A DNA stretch of 64,000 nt from Allomuricauda sp. CP2A (GTDB taxonomy: Bacteria; Bacteroidota; Bacteroidia; Flavobacteriales; Flavobacteriaceae), in contig NZ_LXTT01000020.1 of assembly GCF_001683915.1 (NCBI RefSeq), positions 1 to 64,000 on the forward strand, given 5' to 3'. Shown here piece after piece: positions 29,463-39,156 of this stretch. Every line of letters begins with the position of its first letter. The stretch's first letter is position 1. A program made the position numbers and the translations under genes. The notes below the pieces were generated by a model, which did no database searches, was not told where the DNA came from, and saw only the letters and a program-made list of their open reading frames with translations.

Positions 29463-30005
29463 ATGTCAAGAATAGGTAACAATCCAATCGCAATCCCTGA
29501 GGGAGTAACTGTAGAGGTTAAAGATGCCTTGGTTACCGTAAAAGGTAAATTGGGAGAACTTTCCCAAGAATTTTCAGGAGTTGAGGTAAAGGTTGAAGAA
29601 GGAAACGTTTTGGTGAGAAGACCCTCTGACTCCAAAGAACATAAAGCAAGACACGGTTTGTACCGTGCCCTTTTTTCCAATATGTTAAAAGGTGTATCCC
29701 AAGGATGGACCAAGGAATTGGAGTTGGTAGGAGTTGGATACAGAGCCAGCAACCAAGGACAGAAATTGGATTTGGCCCTAGGATTCTCTCATAACATCGT
29801 AATGGACATTGCTCCAGAGGTGAAAATTGAGACAGTTTCCGAAAAAGGGAAGAACCCTATTGTAAAACTAACATCTCACGACAAACAATTGGTGGGTCAA
29901 GTGGCTGCCAAGATCAGAGGTTTCCGTAAGCCAGAACCTTACAAAGGAAAAGGTATCAAGTTCGTTGGTGAGCAATTAAGAAGAAAAGCAGGTAAATCAG
30001 CTTAA
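29463..30005 (+). CDS. rplF: 50S ribosomal protein L6
   Basis: A 180-residue L6 made of two similar domains, close to the sarcin-ricin loop. It starts [18 protein letters not shown] and has the signature [20 protein letters not shown] near the C-terminus (with preceding RGFR). Confidence 0.98.
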   Translation: MSRIGNNPIAIPEGVTVEVKDALVTVKGKLGELSQEFSGVEVKVEEGNVLVRRPSDSKEHKARHGLYRALFSNMLKGVSQGWTKELELVGVGYRASNQGQKLDLALGFSHNIVMDIAPEVKIETVSEKGKNPIVKLTSHDKQLVGQVAAKIRGFRKPEPYKGKGIKFVGEQLRRKAGKSA

Positions 30006-30016
30006 TAATTAAGACT

Positions 30017-30370
30017 ATGGGATTATCTAAGACTGAAAGAAAACAACGCATCCGAAGAAGAATACGCAAAGTATCCTTCGGAACTGAAGCTAGACCAAGA
30101 TTGTCCGTCTTCAGAAGCAATAAAGAAATTTATGCCCAGTTAATCGACGACAACAAAGGCGTTACCTTGGCTTCTGCCTCATCCAAAGATAAGGATGTGG
30201 ATGCCAAAGGAACCAAATCTGAAGTCGCCACTGCAGTGGGCAAGGCCATAGCAGAAAAGGCCCTTAAGCTTGGTGTAGAGGCCGTGGCTTTTGACAGAGG
30301 TGGAAACCTTTATCACGGAAGAGTTAAATCATTGGCTGAAGGAGCAAGGGAAGCAGGACTAAAATTCTAA
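30017..30370 (+). CDS. rplR: 50S ribosomal protein L18
   Basis: A 117-residue L18, a 5S rRNA-binding protein. The basic N-terminus ([15 protein letters not shown]) is followed by [20 protein letters not shown] and the C-terminal [20 protein letters not shown]. Confidence 0.98.
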   Translation: MGLSKTERKQRIRRRIRKVSFGTEARPRLSVFRSNKEIYAQLIDDNKGVTLASASSKDKDVDAKGTKSEVATAVGKAIAEKALKLGVEAVAFDRGGNLYHGRVKSLAEGAREAGLKF

Positions 30371-30377
30371 TAAGACT

Positions 30378-30902
30378 ATGTACCAGAAATACAAAAACGT
30401 AGAGATAGTTAAGCCAGGGGGACTGGAGTTGAAAGACCGTTTGGTTGGAGTGCAAAGGGTTACCAAGGTAACCAAAGGGGGTAGAGCCTTTGGTTTTTCA
30501 GCAATAGTTGTTGTTGGTGATGAGAATGGTGTTGTTGGACATGGTTTGGGAAAATCCAAAGAAGTAGCTACCGCAATTGCAAAAGCTATCGAGGATGCCA
30601 AGAAAAACTTGGTTCGTATCCCTTTGAACAAGGCAACACTTCCCCATGAGCAAAAAGGGAAGTACGGTGGTGCCAGGGTTTATGTTAAACCCGCATCCCA
30701 TGGTACCGGGGTTATTGCCGGTGGTGCCGTAAGGGCGGTATTGGAAGCTGTAGGGGTTCAGGATGTATTGTCCAAATCACAAGGTTCTTCCAACCCACAC
30801 AATGTGGTAAAAGCAACTTTTGATGCCCTGTTGCAATTGAGAAGCGCAGATACCGTTGCCCAACAAAGAGGTATTTCTTTGGAAAAAGTCTTTAAAGGAT
30901 AA
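30378..30902 (+). CDS. rpsE: 30S ribosomal protein S5
   Basis: A 174-residue S5, important for decoding accuracy. It has [20 protein letters not shown] with [18 protein letters not shown], and the second-domain segment [20 protein letters not shown]. Its stop is 12 bases before rpmD. Confidence 0.98.
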   Translation: MYQKYKNVEIVKPGGLELKDRLVGVQRVTKVTKGGRAFGFSAIVVVGDENGVVGHGLGKSKEVATAIAKAIEDAKKNLVRIPLNKATLPHEQKGKYGGARVYVKPASHGTGVIAGGAVRAVLEAVGVQDVLSKSQGSSNPHNVVKATFDALLQLRSADTVAQQRGISLEKVFKG

Positions 30903-30914
30903 ATAGAGGATATT

Positions 30915-31094
30915 ATGTCAAAGATTAAAGTAACACAGGTAAAGAGCGCCATCAAAAAGCCACAGAACCAAAAAAGAACTTTGGAGGCTCTAGGGTTGCG
31001 CAAGATCGGGCAGGTTGTTGAGCATGATGCAACTCCCAATATCCTTGGAATGGTAAATAAGGTAAAACACTTGGTTTCCACAGAGGAAGCTTAA
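30915..31094 (+). CDS. rpmD: 50S ribosomal protein L30
   Basis: A 59-residue L30 read directly from the sequence. It starts at the ATG of SKIKVTQVKSAIKKP and includes RTLEALGLRKIGQVVEHDAT, with the ending LGMVNKVKHLVSTEEA. It sits exactly where L30 is expected, between rpsE and rplO, 13 bases from the latter. Confidence 0.96.
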   Translation: MSKIKVTQVKSAIKKPQNQKRTLEALGLRKIGQVVEHDATPNILGMVNKVKHLVSTEEA

Positions 31095-31107
31095 AATATA
31101 ACGGCAC

Positions 31108-31560
31108 ATGGATTTACATAATCTAAAACCAGCGAAAGGCGCTGTGCACAAAGAAGGAAAACGTGTAGGTAGAGGAGAAGGCTCTGGAAAGGGAGGAACC
31201 GCTACCCGTGGACATAAAGGAGCCAAGTCTAGATCTGGATATTCCAAAAAAATTGGTTTTGAAGGTGGTCAGATGCCTTTGCAAAGACGTGTTCCCAAGT
31301 TTGGTTTCACAAACATCAACAGAAAGGAATATAAAGGTATCAACTTGGGCAGATTGCAAGAGTTGGTAGACAACGGTGTCATCAAAAAAGAAGTTACTTT
31401 GGACATCCTTGTTGAAAACGGATTGGCCCACAAAAATGATTTGGTAAAGATTTTGGGTGATGGCGAATTGAAAGCCGGCCTAAAAGTGTCTGTACATAAA
31501 TTTACGGCTTCCGCTAAAGCTGCCATTGAGGCCGCTGGAGGTGAGGCAATAAGTTTATAA
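31108..31560 (+). CDS. rplO: 50S ribosomal protein L15
   Basis: A 150-residue L15 with a long basic Gly-rich N-terminal tail (GKRVGRGEGSGKGGTATRGH) that penetrates 23S rRNA. The globular domain contains GGQMPLQRRVPKFGFTN and FTASAKAAIEAAGG. It is followed 14 bases later by secY, the usual arrangement. Confidence 0.98.
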   Translation: MDLHNLKPAKGAVHKEGKRVGRGEGSGKGGTATRGHKGAKSRSGYSKKIGFEGGQMPLQRRVPKFGFTNINRKEYKGINLGRLQELVDNGVIKKEVTLDILVENGLAHKNDLVKILGDGELKAGLKVSVHKFTASAKAAIEAAGGEAISL

Positions 31561-31574
31561 GGAATAGTTATAGC

Positions 31575-32918
31575 ATGAAGAAATTTATAGAGACCATATC
31601 AAATATCTGGAAAATCGATGAGCTGAGACAGCGTATCATCTTGACCCTTGGGTTGCTTTTGGTATATCGTTTTGGTACCCGTATTGTACTTCCAGGTATA
31701 GATACTACCCAATTGACCCAGTTGGCTTCAAGTACCGATTCGGGTATTTTGGGAATTCTTAATGCTTTCACAGGAGGTGCTTTCGCCAATGCATCCGTAT
31801 TTGCATTGGGAATTATGCCCTATATCTCCGCCTCCATTGTGGTTCAGTTGATGGGAATAGCCATTCCATATCTTCAAAAACTGCAAAAAGAAGGAGAAAG
31901 TGGCAGAAAGACCATCAATCAGATTACCCGATGGTTGACCATAGGTATCTGTATTGTTCAGGCACCTGCTTATTTGTATGGTCTGAGTGCACTTGGTGTT
32001 CCAGATAGCGCCTTTGTATTGGGCAAAGGTTTGGATTTCATCGTGCCAGCGGTTATTATACTGGTGACCGGATGTGTGTTTGCCATGTGGTTGGGTGAAA
32101 AAATAACAGACAAAGGTATCGGAAACGGTATTTCGTTGTTGATCATGGTGGGTATCATTGCCACCATGCCTCAATCCTTTGTTCAGGAATTCGTTTCCAG
32201 GACCACCAACAATACCGGAGGTATCATGTTCATGTTGATCGAGGTGATCATATGGTTCTTGGTGATTTTGGCCAGTGTACTTTTGGTGATGGCCGTAAGG
32301 CAGATACCCGTACAATATGCAAGAAGAACAGCTTCTGGTGGTTATGAGAAAAATATTATGGGAGCCCGACAGTACATTCCATTGAAACTGAATGCTTCCG
32401 GTGTTATGCCCATCATTTTTGCACAAGCGATCATGTTTGCCCCTGGTTTGTTGGGTAGAACCTTTAACGATACAGCAGTTGGACAATGGATGGAAGTACA
32501 GTTTGCCGATATTTTTGGATTGGCATACAACATCCTATTTGGCATATTGATCATCATTTTCACCTATTTCTACACCGCGATTACCGTGCCTACCAATAAG
32601 ATGGCCGATGATCTCAAAAGAAGTGGAGGGTTTATTCCCGGTATCCGCCCTGGAAAAGAAACAGGTGATTATTTGGATAAGATCATGTCTTTGATAACGT
32701 TACCTGGATCAGTTTTCTTGGCCTTGTTGGCAGTTTTGCCAGCCGTTGTGGTAAAGTTGATGGATGTACAGGCCGGATGGGCGTTGTTCTATGGAGGAAC
32801 ATCACTATTGATTATGGTAGGTGTGGCGATAGATACTGTACAGCAAGTAAATTCATATTTGCTTAACAGGCACTATGATGGCCTTATGAAGACCGGAAAA
32901 AACAGAAAAGTAGCATAA
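31575..32918 (+). CDS. secY: Protein translocase subunit SecY
   Basis: A 447-residue integral membrane protein forming the protein-conducting channel. Ten transmembrane segments can be traced. The plug region follows the first segment (FGTRIVLPGIDTTQL), the YARR motif is present in VQYARRTASGGYEKN, and the last cytosolic loop has GGFIPGIRPGKETGDYLD. The adk/map genes that separate secY from infA in some phyla are absent; infA follows after three bases. Confidence 0.98.
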   Translation: MKKFIETISNIWKIDELRQRIILTLGLLLVYRFGTRIVLPGIDTTQLTQLASSTDSGILGILNAFTGGAFANASVFALGIMPYISASIVVQLMGIAIPYLQKLQKEGESGRKTINQITRWLTIGICIVQAPAYLYGLSALGVPDSAFVLGKGLDFIVPAVIILVTGCVFAMWLGEKITDKGIGNGISLLIMVGIIATMPQSFVQEFVSRTTNNTGGIMFMLIEVIIWFLVILASVLLVMAVRQIPVQYARRTASGGYEKNIMGARQYIPLKLNASGVMPIIFAQAIMFAPGLLGRTFNDTAVGQWMEVQFADIFGLAYNILFGILIIIFTYFYTAITVPTNKMADDLKRSGGFIPGIRPGKETGDYLDKIMSLITLPGSVFLALLAVLPAVVVKLMDVQAGWALFYGGTSLLIMVGVAIDTVQQVNSYLLNRHYDGLMKTGKNRKVA

Positions 32919-32921
32919 CAT

Positions 32922-33137
32922 ATGGCAAAGCAACCAGCAATAGAACAAGACGGGACTATTATTGAAGCATTGTCCAATGCAATGTTCAGGGTAGAATTGG
33001 AGAATGGACACGTTGTTACCGCACATATATCTGGGAAAATGAGAATGCATTACATTAAGTTGCTTCCCGGGGATAAAGTAAAGTTGGAAATGAGTCCATA
33101 CGATTTAACAAAAGCAAGAATTACTTATAGATACTAG
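32922..33137 (+). CDS. infA: Translation initiation factor IF-1
   Basis: A 71-residue S1-like OB-fold protein that occupies the A site during initiation. It has [20 protein letters not shown] and the [20 protein letters not shown] signature. rpmJ follows after four bases. Confidence 0.98.
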   Translation: MAKQPAIEQDGTIIEALSNAMFRVELENGHVVTAHISGKMRMHYIKLLPGDKVKLEMSPYDLTKARITYRY

Positions 33138-33141
33138 TTAC

Positions 33142-33258
33142 ATGAAAGTAAGAGCATCAATAAAGAAGAGAAGTGCCGACTGCAAGATTGTTCGCAGAAA
33201 GGGCAGATTGTACGTAATCAACAAAAAGAATCCTAGATTTAAACAAAGACAAGGGTAA
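33142..33258 (+). CDS. rpmJ: 50S ribosomal protein L36 (zinc-ligand-depleted form)
   Basis: A 38-residue protein read from the sequence, beginning [20 protein letters not shown] and ending NPRFKQRQG. Compared with the zinc-ribbon form (Cys 11, 14, 27 and His 33), only Cys14 is kept; the other positions are Ser11, Asn27 and Phe33. It is therefore the C-minus type, matching the C-minus S14 in the same operon. It sits in the conserved infA-rpmJ-rpsM order. Confidence 0.95.
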   Translation: MKVRASIKKRSADCKIVRRKGRLYVINKKNPRFKQRQG

Positions 33259-33260
33259 TT

Positions 33261-33635
33261 ATGGCAAGAATTGCAGGGGTTGACATACCTAAACAAAAGC
33301 GAGGCGTTATTTCACTTACCTACATTTATGGTATAGGTAAAAGTAGGGCCCAAGAGATTTTGGCTAAGGCCCAAGTAAGTGAGGACACCAAGGTGTCTGA
33401 TTGGAACGATGATGAAATCGGGAAGATCAGGGAAGCCGTTTCCGAGTACACCATTGAGGGTGAGCTTCGTTCAGAGACCCAATTGAACATCAAACGTTTG
33501 ATGGACATTGGTTGTTACCGTGGAATTCGTCACAGAGCTGGATTGCCACTCAGAGGTCAGCGTACCAAGAACAACTCTAGGACCAGAAAAGGAAAAAGAA
33601 AAACGGTTGCCAACAAGAAAAAAGCAACGAAATAA
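33261..33635 (+). CDS. rpsM: 30S ribosomal protein S13
   Basis: A 124-residue S13 that forms the inter-subunit bridge with L5 and touches the P-site tRNA with its tail. It has [20 protein letters not shown] at the start and [20 protein letters not shown] near the end, then a Lys/Arg-rich tail. Confidence 0.98.
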   Translation: MARIAGVDIPKQKRGVISLTYIYGIGKSRAQEILAKAQVSEDTKVSDWNDDEIGKIREAVSEYTIEGELRSETQLNIKRLMDIGCYRGIRHRAGLPLRGQRTKNNSRTRKGKRKTVANKKKATK

Positions 33636-33649
33636 TAAGAACATAGTCA

Positions 33650-33731
33650 TTAGTATTTAGACGTTAGAAGAATCTGTTTGAAATGTAAAAGTCTAGGATT
33701 CCAATAACTAAGAGCTAACACTAGAAACTAA
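33650..33731. repeat. Imperfect long-arm inverted repeat between rpsM and rpsK
   Basis: The left arm (33650-33667, TTAGTATTTAGACGTTAG) and right arm (33715-33731, CTAACACTAGAAACTAA) are imperfectly complementary and enclose about 47 bases. The 101-base gap is the longest between rplC and rpsK and may form a stem in the mRNA. No promoter box of the exact consensus is seen in it. Confidence 0.45.
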
Positions 33732-33736
33732 AAAAT

Positions 33737-34129
33737 ATGGCAAAGGCAAGTACCAAAACAACAAAAAAACGCAAGGTAATCGTTGAGTCTACCGGCGAGG
33801 CACACGTTGTTGCATCTTTCAACAACATCATTATATCCCTTACCAACAAAAAAGGGGATGTGATCTCTTGGTCCTCAGCAGGAAAAATGGGATTCCGTGG
33901 TTCTAAAAAGAACACCCCCTACGCAGCCCAAGTAGCCGCCGAGGATTGCGCCAAAGTTGCCCACGAAGCAGGATTGAGAAAAGTAAAGGTTTATGTGAAA
34001 GGACCAGGTAACGGTAGGGAATCTGCCATCCGTTCCATTCACAATGCCGGGATTGAGGTTACCGAAATCGTTGATGTTACCCCACTTCCACACAACGGTT
34101 GTAGACCTCCCAAAAGAAGAAGAGTTTAA
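33737..34129 (+). CDS. rpsK: 30S ribosomal protein S11
   Basis: A 130-residue S11 of the platform, next to the Shine-Dalgarno helix. It has [20 protein letters not shown] and the terminal signature [18 protein letters not shown]. In Bacteroidota, ribosome-level features near S11 are linked to weak use of Shine-Dalgarno sequences; this gene looks typical of the phylum. Confidence 0.98.
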   Translation: MAKASTKTTKKRKVIVESTGEAHVVASFNNIIISLTNKKGDVISWSSAGKMGFRGSKKNTPYAAQVAAEDCAKVAHEAGLRKVKVYVKGPGNGRESAIRSIHNAGIEVTEIVDVTPLPHNGCRPPKRRRV

Positions 34130-34233
34130 TCAATTATAGTTTAATGGCCCCAAAAGGGTCTTCACCCGAAGGTGCAGTTAGATTATCGAAGGATAAGCCT
34201 TAATTCATAATCGCACTTTCAAATTAATAGAAG

Positions 34234-34839
34234 ATGGCAAGATACACAGGACCAAAAACAAAGATCGCTAGAAAGTTTGGAGAAGCGATTTTCGGGGACG
34301 ACAAATCCTTTGAAAAGAAAAATTACCCTCCAGGACAGCACGGAAACAACAGACGCCGTGGTAAAAAATCAGAATACGCAATCCAGTTGATGGAAAAGCA
34401 AAAAGCCAAATATACCTACGGTATTTTGGAAAAGCAATTCCGTAACCTTTTTGCCGAAGCCAAAAGAAAAGAAGGTGTTACCGGTGAAATTTTGCTTCAA
34501 TTGTGCGAATCCCGCTTGGACAACGTAGTCTACAGAATGGGTATTTCCCCTTCAAGAAGAGGAGCGCGCCAATTGGTGTCGCACCGACATATCACCGTAA
34601 ATGGCAATGTTGTCAACATTCCATCCTATTCACTAAAAGCAGGAGATGTTATCGGTGTTAGGGAAAAATCTAAGTCCGTACAATCCATTGAGGATTCCTT
34701 GTCCGCCAACAGCAGCGTGTACGAGTGGATCACATGGAACTCTGAAAAGAAAGAAGGTACATTTGTTGCCGTCCCAGAAAGACTTCAGATCCCTGAGAAT
34801 ATCAAGGAGCAGCTGATCGTCGAATTATACTCTAAATAA
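34234..34839 (+). CDS. rpsD: 30S ribosomal protein S4
   Basis: A 201-residue S4, a primary 16S rRNA binder and mRNA-entry protein. It has [20 protein letters not shown] at the start, and the S4 RNA-binding domain carries [20 protein letters not shown] and [19 protein letters not shown]. It follows rpsK after a 104-base gap in which nothing else is recognisable. Confidence 0.98.
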   Translation: MARYTGPKTKIARKFGEAIFGDDKSFEKKNYPPGQHGNNRRRGKKSEYAIQLMEKQKAKYTYGILEKQFRNLFAEAKRKEGVTGEILLQLCESRLDNVVYRMGISPSRRGARQLVSHRHITVNGNVVNIPSYSLKAGDVIGVREKSKSVQSIEDSLSANSSVYEWITWNSEKKEGTFVAVPERLQIPENIKEQLIVELYSK

Positions 34840-34859
34840 AATTCAACATTAATCCAATT

Positions 34860-35852
34860 ATGGCATTACTTAATTTTCAGAAGCCCGATAAAGTTATAAT
34901 GATAGATTCAACAGATTTCGAAGGGAAATTTGAATTTCGCCCTTTGGAACCTGGCTATGGATTAACAGTTGGGAATGCGCTGAGAAGGGTATTACTTTCC
35001 TCTTTGGAAGGTTTTGCCATCACTTCTGTGCGCATAGATGGAGTTGAACATGAGTTTTCTGTTATCCCAGGCGTTGTTGAAGACGTAACTGAGATCATTT
35101 TGAACCTGAAACAGGTTCGTTTTAAAAGACAGATTGATGATGTTGAAAGCGAGACCGTTTCCATTTCCGTAAGCGGAAAGGAACAGTTGACTGCTGGCGA
35201 TTTCCAAAAATTCATTTCAGGGTACCAAGTGCTCAACCCAGATTTGGTGATCTGCAACATGGATCCCAAAGTGAGCATCAACCTTGAGATCATCATAGAA
35301 AAAGGACGTGGTTACGTTCCCGCTGAGGAAAACAAAAAATCCAATGCCCCTTTGGGTAGCATTGCGGTGGATTCTGTTTACACTCCGGTAAAGAACGTAA
35401 AATACAGCATTGAAAACTTTAGGGTAGAGCAAAAGACCGATTACGAAAAATTGGTTTTTGAAATCCTTACCGATGGATCCATCCATCCCAAAGATGCCTT
35501 GACCGAAGCAGCCAAGGTGTTGATCCACCACTTTATGTTGTTCTCTGATGAGCGCATCACCCTTGAGGCTGATGAAATCGCACAGACCGAGACCTATGAT
35601 GAGGAATCCTTGCACATGCGTCAGTTGTTGAAAACCAAATTGGTAGACATGGATTTGTCCGTTAGGGCATTGAACTGTCTAAAAGCAGCCGAAGTGGATA
35701 CTTTGGGCGATTTGGTTTCCTTCAACAAGAACGATTTGATGAAGTTCAGGAACTTCGGTAAAAAATCATTGACCGAGTTGGAAGAGTTGGTCATCAACAA
35801 AGGCCTACAATTTGGTATGGACCTTTCCAAATACAAGTTAGATAAAGATTAA
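34860..35852 (+). CDS. rpoA: RNA polymerase subunit alpha
   Basis: A 330-residue alpha subunit. The N-terminal assembly domain (about 1-230) contains [20 protein letters not shown] and GAAVTSVRIDG-like [20 protein letters not shown]. The C-terminal DNA- and activator-binding domain (about 255-320) contains [24 protein letters not shown] sequence and [13 protein letters not shown]. It is located between rpsD and rplQ, as is usual. Confidence 0.98.
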   Translation: MALLNFQKPDKVIMIDSTDFEGKFEFRPLEPGYGLTVGNALRRVLLSSLEGFAITSVRIDGVEHEFSVIPGVVEDVTEIILNLKQVRFKRQIDDVESETVSISVSGKEQLTAGDFQKFISGYQVLNPDLVICNMDPKVSINLEIIIEKGRGYVPAEENKKSNAPLGSIAVDSVYTPVKNVKYSIENFRVEQKTDYEKLVFEILTDGSIHPKDALTEAAKVLIHHFMLFSDERITLEADEIAQTETYDEESLHMRQLLKTKLVDMDLSVRALNCLKAAEVDTLGDLVSFNKNDLMKFRNFGKKSLTELEELVINKGLQFGMDLSKYKLDKD

Positions 35853-35868
35853 TAATCATATTTTGCTC

Positions 35869-35886
35869 TCCCGATAGCTATCGGGA
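35869..35886. repeat. Perfect 18-base palindrome between rpoA and rplQ
   Basis: The sequence TCCCGATAGCTATCGGGA is its own reverse complement. There is no T run after it, so it is not a clear terminator. Palindromes of this kind recur in the intergenic DNA of marine flavobacteria, as far as I recall, and this may be one copy of a dispersed family. It could also act as an mRNA processing or stabilising hairpin. Confidence 0.7.
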
Positions 35887-35914
35887 TTTGGTAGCAAGAT
35901 GATAAACAAGAAAG

Positions 35915-36415
35915 ATGAGACACGGAAAGAAATTCAATCACTTAGGTAGAACGGCGGCCCACAGAAAGGCCATGCTGGCCAATATGGCATGTTCCCTTAT
36001 AGAGCATAAGCGGATCAATACCACTGTGGCCAAGGCCAAAGCTTTAAAACAGTTTGTTGAGCCTTTGATCACCAAAGCCAAGACTGAGAACAACCAAACT
36101 ACCGAAAAAGGTACGCACAACAGAAGGATTGTTTTTAGTAACTTGAGAAGCAAGGAAGCCATCACGGAACTTTTTGGTACCGTTGCAGAGAAAGTAGCGG
36201 ACAGACCAGGAGGGTATACCCGAATCATTAAGTTGGGTAACCGTTTGGGTGACAACGCCGATATGGCCATGATAGAACTAGTGGATTTCAACGAGGTATA
36301 CAACGCTGGTAAACCTAAGAAGAAATCAACCAGAAGAAGTAGAAGGGGAGGAAGCAAGAAAGCGGAGCCTGTGGCACCAGCGGCGGAAACCAAAACTGAC
36401 GATTCTGAAGAATAA
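35915..36415 (+). CDS. rplQ: 50S ribosomal protein L17 with extended C-terminus
   Basis: A 166-residue L17. The family core occupies about residues 1-125 ([40 protein letters not shown]). The last 40 residues are a Lys/Arg/Ser-rich then acidic low-complexity tail ending in DDSEE, longer than the E. coli protein (127 residues) and common in Bacteroidota. It is the last gene of the ribosomal cluster, followed by a strong terminator. Confidence 0.97.
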   Translation: MRHGKKFNHLGRTAAHRKAMLANMACSLIEHKRINTTVAKAKALKQFVEPLITKAKTENNQTTEKGTHNRRIVFSNLRSKEAITELFGTVAEKVADRPGGYTRIIKLGNRLGDNADMAMIELVDFNEVYNAGKPKKKSTRRSRRGGSKKAEPVAPAAETKTDDSEE

Positions 36416-36445
36416 GAACAATGTTATTAACTATTGTATTAGTGG

Positions 36446-36476
36446 AAAAAGGATAAGTGAAAACTTATCCTTTTTT
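36446..36476 (+). terminator. Rho-independent terminator of the ribosomal superoperon
   Basis: A thirteen-base-pair stem (AAAAAGGATAAGT with ACTTATCCTTTTT) with a GAAA tetraloop ends in a T run. It sits 30 bases after the rplQ stop and closes the cluster. Confidence 0.92.
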
Positions 36477-36512
36477 TATGTTTTTTTGTAAACTGAAAAA
36501 TTGGAACACCTC

Positions 36513-37625
36513 ATGAAGTATCACGAAAAGAAAAAAGCACTGTTATTATTGGCGGATGGAACTATTTTCTACGGAAAAGCCGTAGGGGGCAAGGAAGGTA
36601 CCGCCGTTGGGGAAGTATGTTTTAATACCGGAATGACGGGGTATCAGGAAATCTTTACCGACCCCTCATATTTCGGACAATTGATGGTCACTACCAATGC
36701 CCACATTGGGAATTATGGTGCCCATGCGGATGAAGTTGAATCCGATTCAGTAAAAATTGCGGGTCTTATCTGTAAAAATTTCAGCTACGAGTATTCCCGG
36801 CCCGATGCCAGCATGAGTTTGTTGGAGTTTTTGAACAATAACAATCTGTTTGCCATCTCTGATGTGGATACCCGCGCCTTGGTGAGTTACATTCGGGATA
36901 ACGGAGCCATGAACGCCTTGATTTCCACAAGGGTGGATGAGATAGATGCATTGAAGGAAGAGCTCAAACAAGTTCCCAGTATGGAAGGTTTGGAGCTTTC
37001 CTCAAAAGTATCGACCAAGGAGCCGTATTATTATGGCGACGAAAATGCAGCATACAAAATATCCGCTTTGGATATTGGCATCAAAAAGAATATCCTAAGG
37101 AACTTGGCCAAAAGAGGGGCATACATCAAAGTATTTCCATACAACACCTCCTTTGAGGAAATGGAACAATGGAACCCAGATGGCTATTTTATTTCCAACG
37201 GCCCTGGCGACCCAGAACCATTGACCGATGCCATCACTGCCGCCAAGAAAATGATTGTTTCCAATAAACCATTGTTCGGAATCTGTTTGGGACACCAAGT
37301 CTTGGCCTTGGCCAATGGGGTTTCCACCTATAAAATGCACAATGGCCACAGGGGAATCAATCATCCCATCCTAAATTTGGTCACCGGAAAAGGAGAGATC
37401 ACCTCCCAAAACCATGGATTTGCGATCAACAAGGAAGAAACTGAGGCCCATCCAGAATTGGAAATTACCCATACCCACTTGAACGACCATACGGTGGCAG
37501 GGATAAAGATGAAGGATAAAGATGTGTTTTCGGTACAATATCACCCAGAAGCAAGTCCAGGGCCACATGATGCCGATTATCTTTTCGACCAGTTTTTTGA
37601 TGCGATCAAAACTGGAAAGAACTAA
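36513..37625 (+). CDS. carA: Carbamoyl-phosphate synthase small (glutamine amidotransferase) subunit
   Basis: A 370-residue protein from the ATG of MKYHEKKKALLLL; a TTG four codons upstream is in frame but unneeded. The N-terminal CPSase domain (about 1-150, FNTGMTGYQEIFTDPSYFGQ) is followed by a class I glutaminase domain. The catalytic triad is Cys258 (FGICLGH), His344 and Glu346 (YHPEASPGPHD). It supplies ammonia to CarB for carbamoyl phosphate, used for arginine and pyrimidines. carB is not in the window. A terminator on each side suggests a transcript shared at most with eno. Confidence 0.97.
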   Translation: MKYHEKKKALLLLADGTIFYGKAVGGKEGTAVGEVCFNTGMTGYQEIFTDPSYFGQLMVTTNAHIGNYGAHADEVESDSVKIAGLICKNFSYEYSRPDASMSLLEFLNNNNLFAISDVDTRALVSYIRDNGAMNALISTRVDEIDALKEELKQVPSMEGLELSSKVSTKEPYYYGDENAAYKISALDIGIKKNILRNLAKRGAYIKVFPYNTSFEEMEQWNPDGYFISNGPGDPEPLTDAITAAKKMIVSNKPLFGICLGHQVLALANGVSTYKMHNGHRGINHPILNLVTGKGEITSQNHGFAINKEETEAHPELEITHTHLNDHTVAGIKMKDKDVFSVQYHPEASPGPHDADYLFDQFFDAIKTGKN

Positions 37626-37730
37626 AACGTTATAGTTTTATTTTTAGGTTATCAAGCACGTTTTATGAGCTATATCATACGGTTAAAAGGGTCTGCTTTT
37701 GTATCTTAGCCCAATTAATTTCAACCATAA

Positions 37731-39035
<1,305 letters not shown>

Positions 39036-39058
39036 GCATAATGATTATTTAGCATACT

Positions 39059-39090
39059 AAAAGCCTTTCCCAATTGAGAAAGGCTTTTTT
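39059..39090 (+). terminator. Rho-independent terminator after eno
   Basis: The eleven-base arms AAAAGCCTTTC and GAAAGGCTTTT flank an eight-base loop, and T residues continue past the stem. It begins about 23 bases after the eno stop. Confidence 0.9.
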
Positions 39091-39156
39091 TTGTTTCAGT
39101 AACAAACTTTAGCTAAATTATAGCATCGAACCAGCATAGCTAACTCACTTACCTAT

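Noticed and set aside
31728-32486. A 252-codon open frame antisense to secY
   Set aside because: It lies wholly inside secY, has a His/Gln/Asn-rich artefactual composition and no plausible start context.
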